A stretch of DNA of 64,000 bases from Primulina eburnea. Lineage: Eukaryota > Streptophyta > Magnoliopsida > Lamiales > Gesneriaceae. Positions 10,549-21,767 of this stretch are shown here, in pieces (positions within the stretch are counted from its first letter, which is position 1; each line of letters begins with the position of its first letter). Location: contig NC_133110.1 of the NCBI RefSeq assembly GCF_022965805.1, positions 28,640,668 to 28,704,667 of the forward strand, in the 5' to 3' direction. A program made the translations under genes and the position numbers. The notes below the pieces were generated by a model that saw only the letters and a program-made list of their open reading frames with translations, was not told the origin of the DNA and did no database searches.

Positions 10549-12712
10549 AATGCCCCCTGCAAGCATTGGCCCATTGGGCCAAAATGCTTGTATGTAAGCC
10601 AATTTTCAACTCCTCTATAGGCATTATCCACACAAGTATTTTATAAATTGGCTTGCATAAATGGGCAAAGCACTCAAGACTTATTTTCTCTGGACCTTGA
10701 ATCCTCTAATCGTCTTTTGAATTTTTTCTCCCCCATCCGAATCGCGCCTGCCCCTGTCTTCTTCCTCTCGCTGCTTTCATCCGCCTATTCCCATCAAAGA
10801 AACTCACCGCTTCGCCAGCCCCACTCATCAGCCGCGGCGACCTCCAAGTTCCTTCCAACCGTTCTTTGCTGTTGCTTCTCCCGATTACTTTCTTTTGCTG
10901 GTGTGGAAGACGCCGCTTCGCCAGCCCTACTCCCCCTTCGTCCTTCAATCATCACGCCTTCACTGGAATTGGGTTTCGCGGTCGCCGTTGCTACCTGAAG
11001 AATCAATATGGCCCAAAAATCCTCGGCCTTATTTCTTCTTCCCCTTCGCATTCCCGCTCTTCGCTCCCTACTGCAATCGGAAGTCATCGTCTCTTGGAGT
11101 TCACTCGCCCCTCCCTTGACGTAGTTTCCCCTACACTGTGGTTGCCGAGGACTTATCAATGGCTCAGGATTCCTCTCCATCGCCTCTCCGTGACTCCTCT
11201 ACCGCGGGTTATTCTTCTGCGCAAAGTCACCATCTTAGCTCCACTTTCGTCCCTTGTTTCTTCCACTACGTCGGTCGTGCCAACCCAAGTTATTTTGATC
11301 ACCATTGTGCCTTCATGGTGTTTGTGACTTTGCCTAAACCAGAATACATTAAATTTTTGTTGTTGTCATTCTTCGCTAGACCGACAACCCAACTATCGTG
11401 GTTCCCCGGTTCACCACTGCCCTTTGTTTCTTTGTTATTATCGATTTTGTGTGGGGAGTTGGGTGGTTTTGTGTACCTCACCGACAAACAACTGATTCAA
11501 GCCATGTGTTGGCATAACTCCCCGCTAGAGCACTGGCTCTCTTGTTCAATGAATGTGCATATGACCATGAATTGGCAGCCAAAAGGTAACTCTGATATTT
11601 TCTTTGTGTGTTGCACATCACTTGGGTCACATTCCCCCTACCCAAGCAGCCATTTGCATGCATTGCACTTCAGTCGGACCCCTTTCCCGCATACACGTAT
11701 ATGCATTTGCACTTCAGTCTGATCTCTTTCCTGCATACACGTTTACTTACTGTTCTTGCATGCAGAGGCTCCGCTTTATATTTGTTACGTTTACTTACTG
11801 TTCTTGCATGCGGAGGCTCCGTTTTATATTTGTGGACTGTTGGATTGGTGTTGTGGTTGTTGGATAATGGATGTGGAGTGAAGATGGGTTTGTAACATGT
11901 GATGTTGTGTATTGGAGGTTGGGAAGGAATTTCTATTCGCTCTTAATCCACTTAACCCAACTCACTTCAATAGCTTCAAGCCATAGGTTGGCCTAAAATT
12001 CCCCGCTCGCGATTATTTCCTCATCTGATTCCCTATCGAAACAAAATGCATTCAATATGATAAAAGTGGCCTACTGGCCAACTTTAATTGATCTTTCTTA
12101 TTTTTTGAATCATAACCAACAAAATTTTTACATTAGTGGCCCTACGGCCTACTTAAAACAAAATCTTATAACATGAAGCTAAAAACCATACAAAAATGGC
12201 TGGATAGCCTATTTCTATACCAAAGTCCACTTCTGGGTCCTCTTGGAGTCCGCATAACGCCCTTGTTCTCTTCTGTTCTTCATTATTACTCGATGTTCCG
12301 TTCGGTGAGCCCAACTCCCCGCTCGGTATGTTTCTTTCTTGCCCTATTCTAAGTGGCCTCAAGGCCTACTTCATGAGTCTGTCACTGCACATGCAAGCAA
12401 CCATTTATGCAGTGGATGTATAGTCGACCTTATCAATGATTTCTCGTAACATAAGAATAATAAAAACATCAACCAAATGTATGGACAAGTGGCCATAAGG
12501 CCGACTCCCCACATACTTAATTTCCTTTAGCACGAAAGCTACAGTAGACTCGAATTATCACCGTTCAAACAGAATTTGGTCCCTGAAAGTTGCACAGAGT
12601 CCACTTTGTTCTCCATATTTCACAATATGTAAGTAATAAAACAACAAAGGTATGCCAAAGTGGCCCCAAAGGCCAACTCCCCGCTGGATATTAGCATTTC
12701 TGTTCTCTTTAC
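10549..12712. other. Non-coding segment replacing pol
   Basis: This segment sits where RT, RNase H and integrase should be, but no pol motif is recognisable in any frame. From about 10640 to 11330 it is pyrimidine- and GC-rich on the plus strand, with several overlapping open frames antisense to the element and no domain I recognise; it has the look of a captured 5' leader or exon. 11660-11834 contains two approximate tandem duplications (units of about 43 and 48 bp). 10560-10590 is a strong hairpin with stem GGCCC/GGGCC, and 10591-10661 holds another inverted pair (AAGCCAATTT/AAATTGGCTT). Confidence 0.55.
12065..12678. repeat. Six-copy covarying stem-loop array
   Basis: Six copies of the hairpin AGT-GGCC-N4/5-GGCC-N-ACT occur at 12065, 12135, 12195, 12352, 12488 and 12659. 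All loops differ (TACT, CTAC, GGAT, TCAA, ATAA, CCAAA), and the single unpaired base is A, T, T, T, G, A. The third copy is AAT-GGCT-GGAT-AGCC-T-ATT: two stem pairs changed, each with its partner. Spacing is irregular (60 to 171 bp), so it is not a simple tandem repeat. Confidence 0.9.
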
Positions 12713-14615
12713 TCACTCCCTTAACAAGCTGATCAAATCTTGCTTAGTTCCTCCTTCCAGCAATGTGCTCACATATACCAGCTTAGAATCATCAAATTCT
12801 CCTAAGTTGATATCTTCAAACGGGTCGTGCACTTCGTGTTGGCCATCTTCCATTTGAGATGGCGCCATCAACAATTCATCAACTTGGAGTTCATCATCTT
12901 CGTATTCTTCTTCTTGGACAACCTCAGTTCCATAGGTGTCCCACGCTTCATCTTCCCCTAATTTGTCCAGTACTTGCTGCACATGCACCTTCCATATAGA
13001 GGTTGCAGCTACCTTCTTTCCTTTTTGGTTCAAGTCAATCATCAATCTCCTCAATCAGCGGCTGAATTATCGGCCTAGACGGCACGATAACAGTATGTTT
13101 GAGGATTCTTTCCAACACCGAGCTTGGAGTTGGTGTTTGCATGTACAGTGGATTTTCTTTCTTGCTATTCCTACGAATTTTGATGGGCCCAAAATCCCCA
13201 TTGTAATATCTAGCCTCAACTGCACTTGCACTTGTTTGGAAGGGCTGTCCGTCTGCTTCTACCACCTCCACATCATCTCCTTTCCAAAATAACAACAGTT
13301 GGTGCATTGAGGATGGGATGCACTGGTTTGCATGGATCCAATCTCTGCCTAACAACGCTTGGAAGTTGACGGAGGAGTTCACCACAAAAAATGCACATAA
13401 AGACGACATGCTCCCTACAGTAACATCAGCGGGGAATACCCCAATGGTCTTGGTGGTTTCCCCGGTAAATGCAGTAACAGAAACCTCAGTAGGGATCAAA
13501 TCTTCTTCATTTTTGCTCAGATTTCTTAACATCCTTACTGGAAGAACATTCACGGCTGAGCCATTGTCAATCAAGACCCTAGACACTGATTTTTCATTGA
13601 CATGGGCCTTGACGTACAACGGCCTAATGTGCTTGGTCATGGCCGGTGTAGGCTTCTCAAGTATCACCTGTTGAGGCTTATTTGGGTGGCCCTCATTGAT
13701 AATCACTCTCGAACTCCCTTCAGGGAGTTTGTTTGCTGGCGCTGATTCCTTGGGCATCAACTCCCCATTATCTTCTTCCATCATTTTAAATCTCTCTGGT
13801 AGTATCACCACTCCTGTGGCACAATCCACTATGATGTGAAACTCTCCAACGCAAAAATTGATTATTTTTCCTCTTTGATCATCCTCTTCGCTTAACAAAT
13901 CATCATCATCCTCCACAAACTTATCCTCGGTAGCCGATCTTCCAAACTTGGATTTACTCCCCACTGGACTCCTTGCGACTGGAATATCATTTGTGGGTTC
14001 ATTTCTCAACTTAGCGGACTCCTCTCTTCTTGCAATAGCTCTTTCTCTCAACAGCCGTCTCTTTTGTGTCCTAGTCGGTGGCCTAGGGAATTTCTTGTGT
14101 TGGGCCACTCTCCAGGACTCACTGAACTCCCCTCTAGCTGGAAGGACGTACGTGGGCTTTGCTCCCCTGCTCTCAATAATTTTTCCTTTTGAGATTTCAT
14201 ATGCACGCCGCTTTCTGCCTTGATCAGCTGATACCTTTCTGGTTTCCACCCTTCGTGACTCAACTTCATATGCATTTCTCCTGTCCAAATACCTTTGGCG
14301 ATGATTGCGAGATGACTCCCCTCTAAAACATTGTTTCTCCACAACCAGTCTTTCAAGGAAATGTTGGTTCCTCGGCCTAGAGGCCACAGATTCGCCAAAA
14401 TTTCTGGTTAAACATTGCTGAAATGTTCGTAATCGATCGGTATTATACCTTCCAGAGGCTTCATACAATTGACCCTTAGGGATCCAGCATTTCTTGATTA
14501 TTCGGTCTTTCATTGCGAAGGATCGGCTTCTTTTCTCATTGAGAAGATCCCTCAAATCTGTCACATTCACATTGACCAACGCTACTGGAGAAAAAGGATC
14601 ATCATTCGCCGCCAT
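12713..14615 (-). pseudogene. Retrotransposon aspartic protease and pre-RT linker
   Basis: From the MAANDDPF segment (14615) about 526 residues are open. The C-terminal third has the retroviral-type protease active site VLIDNGSAVNVLP (asparagine in place of the usual D-S/T-G second residue, DNG, as seen in this Gypsy group) followed by LLGRDWIH. The frame ends at 13035, and the protein continues in another frame (13054-12713) through KHTVIV-type and DPFEDINLG linker sequence to LISLLRE, where the similarity stops exactly where RT would begin. The frame is continuous with the upstream gag except for one amber codon at 14622-14624. The protein would process Gag, so it may still act in the element's own particles if the amber is read through or suppressed. 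Confidence 0.75.
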
Positions 14616-14621
14616 AGACTC

Positions 14622-16353
14622 CTATTTGTTAGGGAACTTCACTACTCCCTTATTAATTCTGTCCTGCAAAATATTCTTGAACGCCCAACAAGACTTAGTA
14701 GCATGATTGTAGGAGTTGTGGTACTTACAATACTCTCGTCCCTTCAGCTCTTCTATGGGTGGCATCCTGTGACCAGGTGAGAATGTGATGAATTTTTCTT
14801 TTACCAAGAAATCGAAAACTTCCTCGGTCTTTGACACATCAAATGTATGCTGCATGTCTTTGGGGAGTTGGGAGTTGTTCTTCTTTTTAGGTTCCGCTGG
14901 CTTCTTTTTTAGCAGAGGAACTGTACAAGAACCAGCTGATCGAATCTCTGCCAATGCCATATCTTCCACCTCCTGATAATAAGACCCCATAGCAGTTTTC
15001 TTCTTGTACGACTCTTCACGCAAGAGTTCTTCGAATTCAGCCACTTTGGCGGCTAGCTCAAAGAAATCCCTGAACTCCATACCTTGGAATTTCTTCCTTA
15101 ATTCAAAATCCAACCCCTTTTGTGCCATCTTCACGAACTCAGTCTCAGGTAGGAATACCTTGCACCTATTCTTTATCTTCTTGAACCTATCTATGAAATA
15201 TTCCACAGACTCTCCTTTTTTTTTGAGTAACTCTGGATAAGTCGGCAATGCACACTTCTGGCTCTGTTCTATAGAATTGAATGTGAAATTGTCTTTCCAT
15301 CTCTTGCCAACTCATCACTGAATTTCTGGGAAGTGAGGCATACCAAGCGAATGCATCCCAGTGAGGGAATTCGGGAGTAGCCGCAACCTTAGATTGTTGA
15401 AGTTTTCCAAGTTGGCTAATTCCCCGCACTGGATGGTGAATCTGGCTATGTGTTCCATGCTGGACTGGCCATCCTCCCCGGAGAATAAACTGAAATCATG
15501 AACTCTATAACCCCTTGGGTACGGGTTATTCACGTCTATGTAGTCTGGATAGGGTTTGTGGAACTCTGGGCGGCCAATTTGTTTCAAGGCCGGCCCATAT
15601 AGCTCTTGAACAGCCTCTTTCACCATTTCTGGATCAATCCCGTGCATGTTCCGAGCGGGGAGTTGGTGATGGTAGTAGTTTGCCCCCCGAGCTTGAAACC
15701 ATGCATTTAAACCAAAATTACCTCCTGGGAAGCCTCCATCTACTCCTTGATAATCCATGTGTGACATATCTTCATATGCTCCCGGTTGGTATAGAGGATT
15801 GGTCACGCTGTACACTTGAGTAACTGGTTGTTTTGAAATCCCCACTCCATGAGCACAGTGGATATGGCTGGGATCTTCCTCCTAAGGTTTCTTCTCTCTT
15901 GTGAGGTGGTGTATACCTTCTTTCTGGATTATTTGGGAGAGTAAACTCCGGGCGGCGAGGATCGTCAGCCCTTGAGTTTCCAACTCCCTGGTCAAATTCA
16001 TGGACGTTGTTATTTCCCTGGACTTGGTTGCTTCCTTGGTTCCCTTCTTTTTCATTTATGTTCTGCTCTTTGTTGGTTGACTGATTTGGTTTACCCAATA
16101 CTGTCTTCAAGCAATCAGACACAGCCTTGGACAGTGCTTGTGATATTTCTTCAATTTTCATCGCAGTCAATTCTTCAACCAAACGGTTTGAAATATGAGC
16201 ATACATCTCTGGAACATTACTTGGATGCAAATCCAACTCCCTGGTCGGCTCTTCAGCGGCCGGCTGCTCTGTTAGTGAAACATGAACCTCTTCCTGGCTT
16301 GGTTGAGACTCCCCATCCCTTCGATTGACGTTTTCTTTTCTTCTTGGCGGCAT
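14622..16353 (-). pseudogene. Gag of the gag-protease Gypsy element
   Basis: The first methionine (16353, MPPRRKENVNRRDG) lies just after the primer site. The segments run through a low-complexity N terminus, a central gag domain (WDAFAWYASLPRNSV, then FHIQFYRTEP and ESVEYFIDRFKKIKNRC) and a C-terminal part with CKYHNSYNHATKSCWAF, which resembles the C-x2-H/C-H gag knuckle seen in this group. At least three frame changes break it (near 15880, 15420 and 15245), and TAG at 14622-14624 separates it from protease in the same frame. Gag would build the cytoplasmic particle. As it stands, this copy cannot make a full-length protein. Confidence 0.75.
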
Positions 16354-16360
16354 AGTGATG

Positions 16361-16378
16361 GTCCCACCGGGCGTGCCA
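16361..16378 (-). promoter_or_regulatory. Putative primer binding site
   Basis: On the coding strand TGGCACGCCCGGTGGGAC starts 6 nt after the 5' LTR and begins with the TGG expected opposite a tRNA CCA end. It differs from the initiator-methionine site used by the other elements here; I cannot name the tRNA. Confidence 0.6.
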
Positions 16379-16384
16379 AAAATA

Positions 16385-16986
16385 TGTTTGCACAATATTT
16401 GGTGTTGCGGGCATGCCAGGTGCGTAAATGCACCGATTTGTGTAAAAATGATAAAAATCTAACTTCTAAAAACAAACGAAAGTGAATTCTAAATTTGACC
16501 GTCGGTTCTAAATTCCTAAACCAATTATAACGCCAAAATGAAGAAAACTATTGGAATTTGAGGAATAAACGCCTGACATTGTTTATATTTTCAATAAACA
16601 GTAGGAATTTACAAGACATAAACATATAAATATAAAGTTGTTGAAATCTAAAACGAGAGAATGCTAGAAATCTTAAAAACTATCGCTTGAAGATTGAACT
16701 TTTGCAGAGAGTATTTTTGCAGATTTTTCTGTGGAGTTAAGTTGTCTCTGTCGTGTTTTGCCGATTCCTCCCTTTTCTTTACTGTGTGGTGCGGTTCCTT
16801 CCACTCCCCCATGACTCACGATCTTCTACCGTTTTCTGCCACGATTTCCTTCTCTTTCCACGATCTCCTTGTTTGGACATTATCTGCTTATTTAAATACA
16901 CTAATGGGCCTCTTGTTTTTCTCTATTAATTTAAATTTTTGGGCTTAGACAATTAATTGGGCCCAATTTAATTTTTGGTGCAAACT
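16385..16986 (-). repeat. 5' LTR of the gag-protease element
   Basis: 602 bp matching 9941-10548. The outer end reads GCAAACT instead of GCAAACA, and the duplication GAGTG follows immediately. Confidence 0.9.
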
Positions 16987-16991
16987 GAGTG

Positions 16992-17975
16992 AAAATTTGA
17001 TTGAGCGCCTTGATTAATATTTAAGACTGTAATCTTTAAATTATTAGTTTATTACATTTTATCCTCATGTTTGTTATGTAACATATATCTTAAATTTTAT
17101 TTATTATTTATAATCGCCTTCTATATTTGTGTCTATACTCCACGTGTTTAGTTTTTTAAATAAATTTAGACTAGTTTTTTTAATAATAAAAAACATTATA
17201 ATGAATTGAACTGTTTTTTTAGCCGAATACACATTAAAATACACGACCATCATAGAAATAAAACATGGAGAATAAAAAAGGCTCTTTGGTCGGCTTACAA
17301 GCTTCAATGATTCAAATCTCATAATTGTTGGGCACTGTAATCTCGCATTCAAAACGCAGTGTAAATTTAAAAAAAAATTAGTTTCGACGTTCGAATCTTT
17401 TCTTGAGCGTCGTATAGTATTTAACATACGCAAGGTGTTTTAGATTTATTACCTTCACATATATTATGCTGAACATGTCAAACCAATCCAGGATTACCGG
17501 AGTTGGACCTTTCGAAAGGATCTCCGTCTTTGATCGTCAAATTGGGTCCATGATCAAAGACTATGTTCTTTGTTTATATTGAACTAGAAATCGTAAACAA
17601 TTTTGCGTTGACAGAAGGACACCCGAATTTCAAAAATCCAAAGTCGGTAAAGCGGTGGAGGGACGCCACAGCGACAGCAGGTGGTGGTCGAAAATTTGCT
17701 TCAAATTTTTAAGGTGGCCGGGAGCTTTCTTTGAGGGAGGGAGAGTTTTTTGTTGTGTTAATATATGTCATATTTGTTATCAACCTTTGCTAATATATTT
17801 TGAAATTACACAAATTGTTTGTCGTTACGATTTCTAATCTTAAACTCATTAGAACTCTTAATTTTCATTAATTAAAATTCCCATTTTATTATTATATAAT
17901 GTATTAATCAACTATTGATAATGCATTACATTTCACATATATATTTTATATACACATCTTTATATATTCTGTAAA

Positions 17976-18054
<79 letters not shown>

Positions 18055-18379
18055 GTATTGACATACTAATTAAAATTAAATATTTATTATTTATTTTTTT
18101 AATTAACTTAATAATTAATTAATTTTAGACCACTATATAATATTTTATAAGAATTTTGTATATATTACTAGTAATTGCTACTAGTATTATAATTTAATAA
18201 ATAAACTTCAAATTCAAAAAATAAATAATTATGAACTCATTATAATCACGACTGACGATCTGACAGCGTCGATGTATCAAGGATAAAAAATTTATTCATA
18301 TAACGAAATTTGAAAATTTCAAAAACTAAAATTTTTAATGTCCATTTTTTGCAGCTGTTATTTTTTTAAACTCCTTTGC
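16992..18379. other. AT-rich intergenic DNA with a (TA)n run
   Basis: No gene or element end recognised. A (TA)n microsatellite of about 72 bp lies at 17977-18048. Confidence 0.55.
17977..18048. repeat. (TA)n microsatellite
   Basis: Uninterrupted TA dinucleotides. Confidence 0.95.
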
Positions 18380-20498
18380 CAAAACAGACAGTTCCACTCC
18401 CCTTCCTCAATTAGCAATTAGGCTAACTTCTATTTCTTTATCTTATAGAATCAACTCATAAACTCCTTTATAAACTTTCTGTTTGATCTCCATTAAACTA
18501 ATGTTGTCAAATTCAACTCTTGAGCAGTGACTTTCTCAACGAGAACACAGAATCCGATACTTATGTGACTTTCAATTGTTTAGAGATATGGCTAGCTGTG
18601 GGTTCACATCTGTTAGAATAGATGCCCTTCAAGTCAAAGGTTGGCTATAGAATTTATTGACTCAAGTGAAATAAACAATCTTTATTTTAATATAATTTAA
18701 CTTTTTATGATTTCATTTTACTTTATCTGTATACACATGCAATCAACATAGATAAAGTTCTTGATTATACTTAATACAAATGAATTGTAATTCGATATTG
18801 AAACTCATTTATAAACACTGGATATTCTAAATTTGTTCCTAGTCGATTCATCCTCCTAAAATAAGAATAAAGGCCGTTTGATCTTGAGACTAGAATCTAT
18901 GATGTTGCGTACCGTGTTTCATGGTAAGGGCATAGAGATGTCCAATCATGCAGATGGGTAATCATACGATGATTGTACCGAAAAACCCTCACTCAGACTT
19001 TCCAAGTGGTTATCATTCATCAAGAGGGAAAGTATGTGGTTGTGATTGCATATGATTAGTCCTCACTACTCGAGACAATACTGAGGTTATATGTGGGGCC
19101 CGGACGTTAAAAATTTTTTAATCGTCATCAGGATCAGTTTACTAATCAAGTAATTAGGGTCATAAATTTTTTTTTAATGCGGAAAGTAGTGAGATCAAAC
19201 TAATATACAACTCAGTATAAAATAAAGTACAAGTCCTGTACCGTATATAAATCAATACAAACTAAGGTTCAACATCTAATTATCATGTGCCAACTATATA
19301 CATCCAAGTCCGAAGTCTCCACTCTATCACGATCTCTCCTCATCTCCTAGACCCTGATCTTGTCCCACCTGTTGTCATGTACACATACAAACAAGACAAC
19401 AGCCGGATAATTCCGGTGAGAATATACTCCCAGTATAAATCAACGAAACATGCAATCATATGATAAACATAAAAGCATGGACAGATAACAGCAATATATA
19501 TATATCAAAAGCTGAAACATAATCAATATCAAACTGTCGACAATGCTCGTGACTCCACGACTCAGACTAGACTCAATCCTAGTCTAGGGATCCTGGTTTC
19601 CAGATGTGGTATTCCTATATCGACCAACAGTAATAGAAAAGACTCCAGTTCTATCCACGTCGATATAACCAACCATCCAGTATCCTGACCTAACCGTCAT
19701 AGACTGTGGTCCTATCGCCAATACACTATCTTGTGACATCGTGCAATGTGCCCGTGTCTATCCCGCCACTATCAGGTACTTCTGTCACAAGATTACTCGT
19801 CTAATGCATGCTCCTATAAATCCATAGAACATGCATTAAATCAAATCAATCAACACATTGATAAAACATAATCATAAGTATGTAATTTAGGGAAACTCAA
19901 GTACATCCTACTTGAGTCGATGTCCCAATACCACATTGACTTATACCTTTCTTTTATCGCAGTTTTGATGACGTTCCTGTCCGGAATTCAAACTCTTTCA
20001 ATCCCACAATCTGGCAATGGAAATATCAATAATATCATATTAATATACTGCTCAAATAGATATCAATCTGATCAATAATTCAATATCAACAGTATAACTG
20101 CCCAATCCCGATATCCCGGTCAATACAACATCACCAGATAATAATTCCCTCAACTCATAATCACTACCGATACAATCTGGTATCATATCTCAGTCAATTA
20201 ACTTCAGAAAATTATAACAATTCCATAATCAATCCGTTTCTTAATCTAACTTCGATTCTATGATGTCTAACATGTCAAGAACATCATATATGAATTCCAT
20301 TCAATTCTGACAATATCATAATTTCAAGACATGTCCAAACGTAATAAAACTTACGTCCAGTTGTAGCCTGCGTCGATAGGAACACAGTACCGAAGTCGGA
20401 TTCAAAATCTAACTGACGGATTTTCCACAAAAGGCGTAAGGATTTTTTCTTAAACTTTCTTCGACCCTTTTCTCTCGTTTCTGAAGAATTACGTTGCT

Positions 20499-20500
<2 letters not shown>

Positions 20501-20533
<33 letters not shown>
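20501..20533 (-). promoter_or_regulatory. TATA-like (TA)n tract of solo LTR 'a'
   Basis: On the coding strand this tract lies about 50 bp downstream of the palindrome array and about 150 bp upstream of a conserved GGACGTAAGTTTTATT. The homologous tract in the solo LTR at 23664-46119 is at 45690-45769. Position and composition suit a promoter TATA element; no transcript evidence is available. Confidence 0.5.
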
Positions 20534-20535
<2 letters not shown>

Positions 20536-20583
20536 CTACGTTGCACCATAAGCCAAATGTCAATTTTTCCGTTTGCATGCCTC

Positions 20584-20813
20584 GTGCATATGCGCGTCTC
20601 AACCTCGCGCATATGCGCGAGACCTACTGTTGCCACAAGTGATTTCCTCGGCAGCTCGCGCATATGCGCGACTCAGTTCCGCGCATATGCGCGAGGTCCT
20701 CTGGACTTCGCTTGCACAGTCTCGCGCATATGCGCGCACACCCATCTCGCATATGCGCGAGACCCTCTGCCCTTTTCGCGCATGTGCGCGCATCATGTCG
20801 CGCATATGCGCCG
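20584..20813. repeat. Eight CGC-ATAT-GCG palindromes in four pairs
   Basis: Palindromes of the type CGCGCATATGCGCG begin near 20585, 20606, 20657, 20680, 20722, 20747, 20776 and 20799. They form four pairs; members of a pair are about 22 bp apart, and pairs are spaced about 50-75 bp. One copy has CATG instead of CATA at the centre. Peptide-like repeats read from this DNA are artefacts of the array. Confidence 0.9.
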
Positions 20814-21535
20814 ATGGTACTGTTCTCGCACATTCAACCTCACATGCTGAATCAAATGGTGTCCCGATTAATTCTCTCATAATCATATCAAATTATAAAT
20901 CAATAATTATAGATTACTAGGATTAAATTTCCGAGCATTACATTATACATACTAAAACTATGCTTTGACTCATTTACCGACTCCGTGGGGGTCACAAAGT
21001 GGCGAGATTGGGTGCAATTACAAAATGTGTAGGAGCCTGTGTATTGTAGTCAAGGATTCATCGCTCACCTACGGGTGTGGAAATTATATATGATCTAACG
21101 AAATAGTAGTGCATATAACCTCTGGCCAGAGTATGAGATGTATATTAGATAAAGAGTTCTCTAGTTGTGTATGCGATGACACTATGAATATTTCATGATT
21201 ATATCACATAGCTATCGACAGGATATATGAGATGAAGGGACCGTACTGTACGTTAATCATAACCGATTGGTTCTTGTAGGCACTATCAGTAATACATAGG
21301 GAATCATGGACGATCCTACTAGACGCTCTTACCATGATTCGATGGAATTTATCAGAAAATGATTTCTGACATTCTTATGATCAAATTTTGGTGCACGGAA
21401 TGGGGCAAATTAGTGTAAGCCCGAATAAAGAAGAATATCCTGAATCACAATGAGTTGTGAACCCACGGCTAGTTGTATTCCTGAATCATTGAGAGTCACA
21501 CAAGCACTGGATCATTTTGTTCCCGTTGAGAGAAT

Positions 21536-21767
21536 AAATTCAAGGAGTTGAATTTGTATATAATTATGAGATAGTAAATTCAAGGAGTTGAATTTATGAT
21601 AATTAAATTTTAAGAGAATAAATTCAAGGAGTTGAATTTACATAAAATTATGATATAGTAAATTCAAGGTGTTGAATTTATGATAATTAAATTTTGAGAT
21701 GAAAAATTCAAGGAGTTGAATTTATAAAATTTGAGAATTTAAATTATTAAACTCGTAAGTTGAGTTT
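21536..21767 (+). repeat. AT-rich palindrome array in Copia family A LTR
   Basis: AAATTCAAGGAGTTGAATTT occurs at 21536, 21576, 21620 and 21704, with a loop variant at 21660. At 21749 the copy is AAACTC-GTAAGTT-GAGTTT, the same paired T-A to C-G change seen at 2109 in the sister LTR. Confidence 0.85.

Larger units (their letters stand above)
9941..16986 (-). mobile_element. Non-autonomous Gypsy element, gag-protease only
   Basis: Two direct terminal repeats (9941-10548 and 16385-16986) bound a 5.8-kb interior, and a 5-bp duplication GAGTG flanks the element (9936-9940 and 16987-16991). LTRs start TGTTTGCAC and end GTGCAAACA (last base pair changed in the right copy). Coding is on the minus strand: gag, then aspartic protease, then the linker before RT. 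RT, RNase H and integrase are absent; the remaining 2.2 kb is non-coding. Protease and linker motifs (GRDWIHANQCIPSSMHQ, DPFEDINLG) resemble the Tat/Ogre-Retand side of Gypsy, by memory. It must borrow pol in trans. Confidence 0.85.
19092..20942 (-). mobile_element. Solo LTR 'a' with CGC-ATAT-GCG array
   Basis: On the plus strand it runs from TGTGGGGCCCGGACG to GAGCATTACA, with a perfect duplication TTATA (19087-19091 and 20943-20947). The coding strand is minus: reading that way, it begins TGTAATGCTCGG, then comes a palindrome array (20813-20584), a TATA-like tract (20533-20501) and a leader with a GTAAGTTTT donor-like site (near 20354). It is closely related to the solo LTR at 23664-46119. 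No internal region remains; the order of landmarks suits a Gypsy LTR, but no coding sequence links it to a lineage. Confidence 0.9.

Noticed and set aside
10648..11722. Plus-strand protein-coding gene
   Set aside because: Several frames overlap, no domain is recognisable and composition explains the open frames; kept only as a possible captured segment.
12065..12678. CRISPR-like array
   Set aside because: Repeats are short, variable and irregularly spaced, in a plant retrotransposon with no cas genes.
20409..20920. Overlapping frames on both strands with repeated AHMR/RAYAR-like peptides
   Set aside because: They are translations of the palindrome array in the solo LTR; they occur in several frames at once and have no domain.
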